DNA from: an uncultured bacterium
GTDB taxonomy: Bacteria > Actinomycetota > Coriobacteriia > Coriobacteriales > Coriobacteriaceae
Reading direction: 5' to 3'
DNA: 8,971 bases
Assembly: GCA_905216075.1 (NCBI GenBank)
Contig: CAJMSO010000062.1
Span: 1-8,971 of the forward strand
The notes under the pieces were generated by a model that had not been told where the DNA came from, did not search any database, and saw only the letters and a program-made list of their open reading frames with translations. Below are positions 1 through 5,444 of the stretch, in pieces; within the stretch, counting starts at the first letter, position 1; each line of letters opens with the position of its first letter. A program made the translations under genes and the position numbers.

Positions 1-268
1 GATGGAGCTCCTGGGTCGCCAGGTCGACGATGGCCTCCATGGCGGTATTGCAAAGCTCGCCGTGGATCACCAGGCCGCAACAGATGATAATCGTGGCCCA
101 CTCGGCAATGTCGAGCCCCACGATGCAGCCTGCAATGACGGTGCACACGCCCGCCACGAGCATGACCTTAATGTTGCGCTCGGTCTTGACGGCGGTGACG
201 AAGCCCTCCATGGCGTAGGAAAACGACTTTAAGAAGGACGGATGGTCCTTGTTCGATCCGGGAATCAT
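1..268 (-). CDS. dgkA: Diacylglycerol/undecaprenol kinase DgkA family, 3' end cut off by window edge
   Basis: This is a small integral-membrane lipid kinase. In Gram-positive bacteria the family usually phosphorylates undecaprenol, feeding the lipid carrier pool for cell-wall synthesis, rather than diacylglycerol. The first 89 residues are visible; the family is usually about 120-140 residues, so the last helix is missing. Seen: an N-terminal amphipathic stretch with the family pattern FxYAMEGF (residues 16-23), TERN at 29-32, two hydrophobic segments at about 34-51 and 57-70, and the signature GELCNTAMEAIVDL at 70-83. Glu71, Asn74 and Glu78 fit the metal-binding and catalytic positions of the family. 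The ATG start at 268 lies 9 nt after the ybeY stop, and its Shine-Dalgarno TAGGAG includes that stop codon, so coupling to ybeY is likely. Family assignment is firm. Lipid versus undecaprenol preference is inferred from the family. Confidence 0.93.
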   Translation of the reverse strand, partial: MIPGSNKDHPSFLKSFSYAMEGFVTAVKTERNIKVMLVAGVCTVIAGCIVGLDIAEWATIIICCGLVIHGELCNTAMEAIVDLATQELH

Positions 269-274
269 AGACGG

Positions 275-280
275 CTCCTA
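275..280 (-). promoter_or_regulatory. Ribosome binding site of dgkA, overlapping the ybeY stop codon
   Basis: Read on the minus strand, TAGGAG lies 6 nt before the dgkA ATG. Its TAG is the ybeY stop codon. A ribosome terminating on ybeY would be placed directly on the dgkA initiation site, which favours translational coupling. Confidence 0.7.
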
Positions 281-787
281 GTCGTGGGCGTGGTTGGTGA
301 TGGGGCCGACGTGGACTAGCTTGGGGTCCTCGCCGCGCTCGAGCGCCAGATCACGCAGGATGGCGTCCTCGCGGGCCTCCATGACCTCGGCCTCGTCGTC
401 CTCGATGTGGTCATAGCCCAGCAGGTGCAGCATGCCGTGTACGAGCATCAGACGGCACTCGTCAGCAGGGCTATTGCCAAAACCGGGGGCCTGACGGGCA
501 ATAACCTGCGGGGCCAAGATAATATCGCCGAGCTCGAGCGTCTCATCGACGGGAATGTCATCGTCAAAGGCCGAGTCGCACTCAAACGAGAGCACATCGG
601 TAGTGCGGTCGATACCGCGCCACTCATGGTTGAGCTCGTGCATCTCGTCCTCGTCGACATACGAAAGGGAAATCTCGACTTCACGTTCAACGCCCTCGGC
701 GGCAAGCACAACCTCGCAGATGTGCTCCACCTCCTGCGCGTCAAGCAGCGTATCGAGCTCGGCATCGTTGCTGATCAATACACTCAA
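278..787 (-). CDS. ybeY: Endoribonuclease YbeY (16S rRNA maturation)
   Basis: YbeY is a zinc-dependent single-strand endoribonuclease that acts in 16S rRNA 3'-end maturation and 70S ribosome quality control in the cytoplasm. The 169-residue protein carries the full family signature HGMLHLLGYDH at residues 117-127, whose three histidines (117, 121, 127) bind zinc. The conserved RTTDVLSF stretch is at 61-68, including Arg61. Length is normal to slightly long, with a short polar tail after the last helix. The start is a TTG at 787-785 preceded by AAAGGAG with a 5-nt spacer. It forms a TTGA 4-nt overlap with the phoH stop. A second TTG at 778 in frame is less well placed. Adjacency of phoH, ybeY and dgkA is conserved in many bacteria. 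Function is confident; the TTG start is likely but not certain. Confidence 0.96.
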   Translation of the reverse strand: MSVLISNDAELDTLLDAQEVEHICEVVLAAEGVEREVEISLSYVDEDEMHELNHEWRGIDRTTDVLSFECDSAFDDDIPVDETLELGDIILAPQVIARQAPGFGNSPADECRLMLVHGMLHLLGYDHIEDDEAEVMEAREDAILRDLALERGEDPKLVHVGPITNHAHD

Positions 788-1770
788 CGGGACTCCTTTC
801 GGTCACGTACGCGTTTCTCGCGCACATCATCATAAGTATCGTATGCCTCGACGATACGTCCCACCAAGGCATGGCGCACCACGTCGGCGCGCTCGAGGTG
901 CGAAAATGCGACATCGTCGACACGGCCCAAAATCTGCTCAACGTCGGCAAGACCGCCACGACGACCCACCAGGTCGCGCTGGCTCAGGTCGCCGGTAATC
1001 ACGAACTTGGAGTTAAAACCCAAGCGCGTCAGGAACATCTTCATCTGCTCAGGCGTGGTATTTTGCGCCTCGTCGAGCACCACGAAGGCATCGCTCAGCG
1101 TGCGGCCGCGCATATAGGCAAGCGGGGCGATCTCGATCACGCCGCGCTCCATAAGCTCATCGGTGCGCTCGCGATCCATCATGTCAAAAAGGGCGTCGTA
1201 GAGCGGACGCATGTAGGGATCGATCTTTTCCTCGAGGGTACCGGGCAAAAAGCCCAGGTTCTCCCCCGCCTCGACAACCGGACGCGTCAAGATCAGCCGG
1301 CCCACCTCGTGGCGCTTGAGCGCGGCAACGGCGAGCGCCATGGCCAGATAAGTCTTACCGGTGCCGGCAGGACCCAGGCCAAACGTGATGGTATGCGAGC
1401 GAATGGCATCCACGTAGCGCTTTTGGCCGAGCGTTTTGGGGCGAATGGCACGGCCGCGATACGAAAGCAGCACGTCATCACGAAGCGACGTAGCCTCGTG
1501 CTCACCGTCGCGCAAGACAGCCAGACAGCGAGACACATCGTCGGCAGACAGCGTGCGCCCGGCGGCCGCCTCGCGAAAAGCATGTTCGAAAAAACGCGCC
1601 ACGAGTTCGACCTCTTCCGGGTCACCGCTCACGGCGATGCTATCGCCACGGGCGACCACATGGGCGCGAACCAAGCTCTCGAGCGCACGAAGAACGCCGT
1701 CGCCGGCGCCCAAAACGCGCGAGGGGTCGATACCCTCGGGAACGGTAAGTCTAATCTTCGAGGCTTCCAT
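784..1770 (-). CDS. phoH: PhoH-family ATPase (PhoH-like protein)
   Basis: This is a cytoplasmic P-loop ATPase of the PhoH/PhoL family. Members are found next to ybeY and are thought to work in RNA metabolism, but the exact substrate is not settled. The 328-residue protein has an N-terminal small domain (about 1-100; PhoH-like proteins often have a KH-like fold here, not proven by sequence). The ATPase core follows, with Walker A GPAGTGKT at 133-140, TRPVVEAGENLGFLPG at 162-177, Walker B with VLDEAQN at 231-237, and TGDLSQRDL at 259-267. The chosen ATG at 1770 follows AGGGAGG, though with a short 3-nt spacer. The open frame runs 35 codons further up, but that part lies inside mtaB and lacks family similarity. 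It overlaps mtaB by 20 nt and ybeY by 4 nt. Despite the name, phosphate-starvation control is not indicated here. Confidence 0.95.
   Translation of the reverse strand: MEASKIRLTVPEGIDPSRVLGAGDGVLRALESLVRAHVVARGDSIAVSGDPEEVELVARFFEHAFREAAAGRTLSADDVSRCLAVLRDGEHEATSLRDDVLLSYRGRAIRPKTLGQKRYVDAIRSHTITFGLGPAGTGKTYLAMALAVAALKRHEVGRLILTRPVVEAGENLGFLPGTLEEKIDPYMRPLYDALFDMMDRERTDELMERGVIEIAPLAYMRGRTLSDAFVVLDEAQNTTPEQMKMFLTRLGFNSKFVITGDLSQRDLVGRRGGLADVEQILGRVDDVAFSHLERADVVRHALVGRIVEAYDTYDDVREKRVRDRKESR
793..799 (-). promoter_or_regulatory. Ribosome binding site that decides the TTG start of ybeY
   Basis: AAAGGAG on the minus strand sits 5 nt upstream of the TTG at 787-785, inside the last codons of phoH. 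No ATG in the ybeY frame lies at a suitable distance, so this site is the main support for the rare TTG start. Confidence 0.65.
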
Positions 1771-3043
1771 GAACCTCCCTGCGCGCATGGACCAAGCCGG
1801 AATCATCGACTCCGATGATAGCAACATCGAGCAGACACGGGGCTGTGAGTCCACAGGTATCGTCAAGACGGGCATGATGGAACGAGCCGAGCGTCAGGTT
1901 GTCACCATACTCGAGCACGGCACGCTCGACCGTGCCCACGCGACGACGAGCGTCGGCAATGGCGAGTTCCTGCGCCGCGGCTCGCATACGACGGCTGCGC
2001 TCGGCCATAACCTCGGGCGGCACCTGGTCGGGCATGTCGGCAGCAAGGGTGCCGGGACGCTTGCTGTAACGGAACACGTGCATACGCGAGAAACCCACAC
2101 GACGGCACAGCGCCAGCGACTCCTCGAACTCCTCGTCCGTCTCGCCAGGGAAGCCGACAATAACGTCGCAAGAAAGTGACGCCTGCGGCAGATTGGCGCG
2201 AATCATATGCACCGTGTCCTCAAAGGCCTCGGCGCTATAGGGACGGCCCATGCGATGCAGCGTCGCCGTGCAGCCGGACTGCACGGGCAGGTGCAAAAAC
2301 GGGGCGATACGCTGCGGATAGCGCGCCATAACCTTAAGCAGGCGCTCGGAGATATCCATGGGCTCGACCGAGGAAATGCGCACATGCGGAATAGACGTGC
2401 GCTCCATGATGGCCTCGAGCAGCTCATCGATCTCAACGTGTTCGTCTGTCGCGCTCTTGCCATCGTAGGCACCCAGGTTCACACCGGTCAGCACCACCTC
2501 GGGCACGCCGGCCTCCTGGGCCTCACGAACTTGCTCGAGCACGGACTCGACGGGCACGGAGCGCTCGGGGCCGCGTGCCTTCCACACAATGCAATAGGTG
2601 CAGCGATGGTTGCAGCCGTCCTGAATCTTCACGCCCAGGCGAGAGCGACCGAGCGCATCGACCACCTCGCCATCGCTGCAGGCGGGAACGCTATCGGACT
2701 CAACGCCCAGCACCTCACAGACACGTTCGGCGACATCGATCTTGGACGGCTCGGCAATCACGCGATCCGAAAGTTCCAACAGCTCCTCGGGATGCAAATT
2801 GACCACGCATCCGGTCACGACCACATAGGGCTCATTTGGATGGGCCAGCGCATGACGGACGGCCTTACGGGTCTTGGCCTCGGCCTCTCCCGTCACGGCA
2901 CAGGTATTGATAACGATCAGATCAGCGTCCCGTGGCTCCACCATCGCAAAGCCCAGGCGCATAAGATCGGCAGTGATACGGTCAGACTCAACCCGGTTGA
3001 CACGGCAGCCGAGGTTGACGACGGAAATATGGGGTGCGAGCAC
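1751..3043 (-). CDS. mtaB: tRNA (N6-L-threonylcarbamoyladenosine(37)-C2)-methylthiotransferase MtaB
   Basis: A radical SAM methylthiotransferase that converts t6A37 to ms2t6A37 in tRNAs reading ANN codons, stabilising codon-anticodon pairing. The 430-residue protein has the N-terminal UPF0004 domain with its three cluster cysteines at Cys13 (NLGCRVN), Cys48 (NTCAVT) and Cys79 (VTGCVV). The radical SAM motif is CNHRCTYC at 144-151 (Cys144, 148, 151). A TRAM-like C-terminal part spans about 370-430. Thus both iron-sulfur clusters expected in the family can form. MtaB rather than MiaB or RimO is chosen because of the NLGCRVN start, the total length and the location beside dnaJ, a common mtaB site in Gram-positives. 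The start is GTG at 3043, 9 nt after the dnaJ stop and preceded by AAGGAG. It ends 20 nt inside phoH. Confidence 0.93.
   Translation of the reverse strand: MLAPHISVVNLGCRVNRVESDRITADLMRLGFAMVEPRDADLIVINTCAVTGEAEAKTRKAVRHALAHPNEPYVVVTGCVVNLHPEELLELSDRVIAEPSKIDVAERVCEVLGVESDSVPACSDGEVVDALGRSRLGVKIQDGCNHRCTYCIVWKARGPERSVPVESVLEQVREAQEAGVPEVVLTGVNLGAYDGKSATDEHVEIDELLEAIMERTSIPHVRISSVEPMDISERLLKVMARYPQRIAPFLHLPVQSGCTATLHRMGRPYSAEAFEDTVHMIRANLPQASLSCDVIVGFPGETDEEFEESLALCRRVGFSRMHVFRYSKRPGTLAADMPDQVPPEVMAERSRRMRAAAQELAIADARRRVGTVERAVLEYGDNLTLGSFHHARLDDTCGLTAPCLLDVAIIGVDDSGLVHARREVHGSLED
1774..1780 (-). promoter_or_regulatory. Ribosome binding site that decides the phoH start
   Basis: AGGGAGG on the minus strand lies 3 nt before the ATG at 1770-1768, inside the 3' end of mtaB. 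The upstream in-frame ATG at 1788 has no comparable site, so the shorter phoH product is preferred. The spacer is shorter than usual. Confidence 0.6.
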
Positions 3044-3048
3044 GCGGG

Positions 3049-3054
3049 CTCCTT
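3049..3054 (-). promoter_or_regulatory. Ribosome binding site of mtaB, overlapping the dnaJ stop codon
   Basis: AAGGAG on the minus strand, 5 nt before the GTG at 3043-3041. Its first two bases belong to the TAA stop of dnaJ (TAAGGAG). It supports the GTG start and suggests coupled translation of dnaJ and mtaB. Confidence 0.7.
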
Positions 3055-4201
3055 AATCGAGGATATCGTCGAGGGCACTCTTGATACGGTCGGTCACCGA
3101 CTTCTTACCAGAAGCGACGTCATCGCCCATCTCATCGGCAAAAGCACGGAGCAGCTCGCGCTGCTTATTGGAAAGATTGGTGGGAACGACCACGCGCAGT
3201 TGCACGATCAGGCGGCCACGCGAACCGCCACCGCCAATGCGCGGCATGCCGAAATTATTGACGCTCACGGTGTCGCCGTACTGAGCGCCGGCGGGAACCG
3301 TCACCTTAACAACCTCGTCGGGCATAATGCCCTCGACCTCAATCTCGCAGCCGAGCGCAGCCTGCGCAATCGAAATATCGCTCACCAGGTACAGGTCGTC
3401 ACCGTTGCGCTTAAAGCGCTCATGGTCGGCAACGCGCACGTTGACAATCAGGTCACCCGAGGGCTCGCCGCGAAGGCCGGCCTCGCCAAAGCCGCTCACA
3501 CGCAGCTGGCGACCGGTCGAAACGCCGGCGGGAATATCGATGTCGATCTTTTCATGCGAAGGCGTGCGACCCTGACCGTCGCAGGTCTCGCAGGGATGGT
3601 CGATAACCGTACCCTCGCCATGGCAGTCGGGGCAAGGCGAAGAGGACTGAACCTGACCCAGGAACGAACGCTGAACCGTCGTGACGTAGCCCGTACCGTG
3701 GCAGCGGCTGCACTGCTTTTCCTGTGCACCCTCGGCCCTACCGGTGCCATTGCAATCCTCGCAAGGAGCAAGGCGGTCATAGCTGATCGTCTTTTTGCAG
3801 CCGAGCGCCGCCTCCTCGAGCGTCACCGAAAGCGAGATGGCCATGTCACGTCCGCGACGACGCTCACGACGGCTGCGGGCGCCACCGCCGGCACCGCCGC
3901 CAAAGAACGACGAGAACAAGTCGTCCATGCCCATGCCACCAAAGATATCGTTGATATCGACGTAGCCCGAACCACCAGGGCCGTCGGCAGTGCCGTAACG
4001 GTCGTAGTTAGCACGCTTCTGCTCATCGGAAAGAACGGAATATGCCTCGTTGAGCTCTTTGAACTTAGCCTCGGCCTCGGGGTCGTCCGAAACATCCGGA
4101 TGTACGGTACGGGCCTTCTTTAGAAACGCACGCTTGATCGTCCGCGCGTCGGCATCCCTGTCGACGCCAAGCACCTCGTAGTAATCCCTATTTTCCGACA
4201 C
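3053..4201 (-). CDS. dnaJ: Canonical type I co-chaperone DnaJ (Hsp40)
   Basis: DnaJ binds unfolded clients and stimulates DnaK's ATPase. From the chosen GTG start the protein is 382 residues, normal for type I DnaJ. Domains in order: J domain (about 5-70) with HPD at 35-37; G/F-rich linker (about 73-108) holding a DIF motif at 85-87; the cysteine-rich region with four complete CxxCxGxG repeats (Cys147/150, 164/167, 190/193, 204/207), enough for both zinc centres; then C-terminal domains I and II, including the GFGEAG and GDL stretches, ending with a long charged helix. The GTG at 4201 is chosen because GGAAGGA lies 7 nt upstream and SENRDYYEVLGV matches usual DnaJ N-termini. The frame is open 22 codons further, but that stretch is intergenic-like. 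dnaK and grpE are not in the window. It follows a second J-protein gene after 81 nt. Confidence 0.96.
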   Translation of the reverse strand: MSENRDYYEVLGVDRDADARTIKRAFLKKARTVHPDVSDDPEAEAKFKELNEAYSVLSDEQKRANYDRYGTADGPGGSGYVDINDIFGGMGMDDLFSSFFGGGAGGGARSRRERRRGRDMAISLSVTLEEAALGCKKTISYDRLAPCEDCNGTGRAEGAQEKQCSRCHGTGYVTTVQRSFLGQVQSSSPCPDCHGEGTVIDHPCETCDGQGRTPSHEKIDIDIPAGVSTGRQLRVSGFGEAGLRGEPSGDLIVNVRVADHERFKRNGDDLYLVSDISIAQAALGCEIEVEGIMPDEVVKVTVPAGAQYGDTVSVNNFGMPRIGGGGSRGRLIVQLRVVVPTNLSNKQRELLRAFADEMGDDVASGKKSVTDRIKSALDDILD

Positions 4202-4208
4202 GACCGAA

Positions 4209-4215
4209 TCCTTCC
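4209..4215 (-). promoter_or_regulatory. Ribosome binding site that decides the GTG start of dnaJ
   Basis: GGAAGGA on the minus strand, 7 nt upstream of the GTG at 4201-4199. It favours the 382-residue product over a 404-residue version starting at 4267. Confidence 0.6.
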
Positions 4216-4222
4216 GACTTTC

Positions 4223-4251
4223 ATTATTGTCACAGTGCGTCCTATACCCAA
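4223..4251 (-). promoter_or_regulatory. Possible weak sigma70-type promoter for dnaJ
   Basis: In the 81-nt gap between the two J-protein genes, the minus strand has TTGGGT (4251-4246), a 17-nt spacer and AATAAT (4228-4223). The -10 element matches five of six consensus bases and the -35 three of six. A TG lies upstream of the -10. Transcription would start only about 15-20 nt before the GTG, which still includes the ribosome binding site. No CIRCE or HAIR heat-shock operator was recognised in the gap. A match of this quality can occur by chance. Confidence 0.28.
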
Positions 4252-4282
4252 GCTGGGCCGGCCGCAAACAGAGGGCTAGATG

Positions 4283-5386
4283 TTATTGCATTGCGTAGGG
4301 CGAAAGCATGGCCCGTTGCGAGCAGCTCGCAAACCAAACCGACACGAGAGCGAACATGAAGCCGTTGGCAAAACCGTTGGCAAACTGCATCGCACCGCGC
4401 TTCCACCACAGCAGGCTGCGATGAAGCACACCGTCCGAAAGCACCATGAACAGGCCCATGGTAAACGGAATAAAGCACATCACGGCAAAGGCCGAGAACA
4501 CGCCCGAAATGGCCGAAAGCACCAAAAACGGCGCCACGATGCCCATCAGGTAAAAACCGGTACGAGCTTTGCCTTCCAAGCGCTCGGCCTCAACATGGGC
4601 GCGGCCGACCAGGTCGCCGCCCGCGGCACCGTTGGTGCCAGCATGACCCATGCCGCTAATGCGGACCTCGTCGCCGTCATGCGTGCCGGCAGGAAACTCA
4701 ATCGTCTGCTCGGAGGTTACGCGAGTACGACCGCTGCCACCGCAATCAGGGCAGGGGTCGGCCACGACCTTACCGGAACCGCCCCACTCGGGACAGACCG
4801 ACTGGAACGTGCCCGCACCAAACAGGAAGGACAGATCGACGTCGATGTGGCCGCGGCCGCCACAGCTTGGGCAGGTATGGGCATGCTCGGAGGAGACAGA
4901 ACCCGAGCCTCCGCAGTGACCACAGGTATCGAAGCGCGTATAGCGGACGGTCTTGCGGGCACCGCCCTTGGCCTCCTTGGCGTCGAGCTTGATATCGACG
5001 ACCACGTTGGCGCCGTTCTCGGGATTGTAGGCAGCCTGCCCGCGACGCTGCTGGCCCCAGGCGCCACCAAAGGGAAAGCCGCCCTCAAAGGGATTGCCAT
5101 AACCTGTGTTGCCGGCGTAGCCGCCACCATAAGGCGAAGCCGTAGGAGCACCGGCGAAGGGATTGCCAGAACGCATGGCGTCGTAGCGCGCACGTTTTTG
5201 CTCATCCGAAAGCACGGCGTAGGCCTCGGAAACCTCTTTAAACTTTTCCTCGGCATCCGGCTCTTTATTGACGTCCGGATGGAGCTTGCGGGCCTTTTGC
5301 TGGAAGGCCTTTTGTATATCACGCGAGGTGGCGTCCTTGGAGACACCCAAAATCTCGTAGTAATCTTTTTCGTTCATCGTCGCCAT
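4283..5386 (-). CDS. Membrane-anchored DnaJ-like protein (J domain, degenerate zinc region, C-terminal membrane segments)
   Basis: A 367-residue J protein, likely a DnaK co-chaperone held at the membrane. Seen in order: J domain (8-70) with HPD at 36-38; G/F-rich linker (72-117) without a DIF motif; first C-terminal domain starting near 126, interrupted by the cysteine region with Cys155/158, Cys172/175, Cys198 with Trp201, and Cys212/215. The third repeat reads CPEWGGSG, so one ligand of the second zinc centre is lost. After GGDL (256-259) the sequence leaves the DnaJ pattern. C-terminal domain II is absent. Residues about 277-296, 298-318 and 333-354 are hydrophobic and look like three membrane helices, with a positively charged KR pair at 329-330. 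No signal peptide is seen, so the J domain should be cytoplasmic. The ATG at 5386 has AGGAGGT 8 nt upstream. Domain identities are firm; topology and role are inferred. I know no gene symbol for it. Confidence 0.88.
   Translation of the reverse strand: MATMNEKDYYEILGVSKDATSRDIQKAFQQKARKLHPDVNKEPDAEEKFKEVSEAYAVLSDEQKRARYDAMRSGNPFAGAPTASPYGGGYAGNTGYGNPFEGGFPFGGAWGQQRRGQAAYNPENGANVVVDIKLDAKEAKGGARKTVRYTRFDTCGHCGGSGSVSSEHAHTCPSCGGRGHIDVDLSFLFGAGTFQSVCPEWGGSGKVVADPCPDCGGSGRTRVTSEQTIEFPAGTHDGDEVRISGMGHAGTNGAAGGDLVGRAHVEAERLEGKARTGFYLMGIVAPFLVLSAISGVFSAFAVMCFIPFTMGLFMVLSDGVLHRSLLWWKRGAMQFANGFANGFMFALVSVWFASCSQRAMLSPYAMQ
4362..4385. repeat. Two-copy 12-bp tandem repeat inside the membrane-anchored DnaJ-like gene
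   Basis: On the plus strand ccgttggcaaaa is followed directly by ccgttggcaaac (11 of 12 bases equal). It is in frame and encodes the doubled FANG FANG stretch in the last hydrophobic segment. This is probably a small in-frame duplication that lengthened this segment by four residues. Confidence 0.75.
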
Positions 5387-5394
5387 GCGCGGCA

Positions 5395-5401
5395 ACCTCC
5401 T
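5395..5401 (-). promoter_or_regulatory. Ribosome binding site that decides the start of the membrane-anchored DnaJ-like gene
   Basis: AGGAGGT on the minus strand, 8 nt before the ATG at 5386. It supports the product beginning MATMNEKD; a start at 5407 would lie upstream of this site. The rest of the 58-nt gap after hemW contains the AT-rich stretch GGAATATATACG and a TAGAAT -10-like hexamer, but no fitting -35 was found. Confidence 0.7.
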
Positions 5402-5444
5402 GCTCACAGCAGCGTATATATTCCGGTAATTCTACCCGAGCGGC

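Noticed and set aside
871..1818. A 315-codon open frame on the plus strand, opposite phoH.
   Set aside because: Antisense shadow of phoH; no recognised domain.
1771..1875. A 35-residue N-terminal extension of phoH.
   Set aside because: It lies wholly inside mtaB, has no family similarity, and the strong AGGGAGG site supports the start at 1770.
2207..4123. A 638-codon open frame on the plus strand, opposite mtaB and dnaJ.
   Set aside because: It runs antisense across two certain genes and their junction, shows no recognisable domain, and is explained by GC-rich codon use leaving few stops on the opposite strand.
4202..4267. A 22-residue N-terminal extension of dnaJ.
   Set aside because: DnaJ proteins start just before the DYYE motif, and GGAAGGA supports the GTG at 4201.
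4242..4268. A possible terminator between the two J-protein genes (CCCA-AGC-TGGG hairpin and GGCCGGCC palindrome).
   Set aside because: The stem is only 4 bp, the palindrome has no loop room, and no run of U follows on the minus strand.
4283..4560. A frameshift that destroyed DnaJ domain II in the membrane J-protein gene.
   Set aside because: The alternative minus-strand frames of this stretch show no DnaJ domain II sequence, and the actual frame encodes well-formed hydrophobic segments.
5402..5444. A promoter before the membrane J-protein gene (TAGAAT and TATATA hexamers).
   Set aside because: The -10-like hexamers lack any acceptable -35 at 16-18 nt, so I do not list it as a feature.
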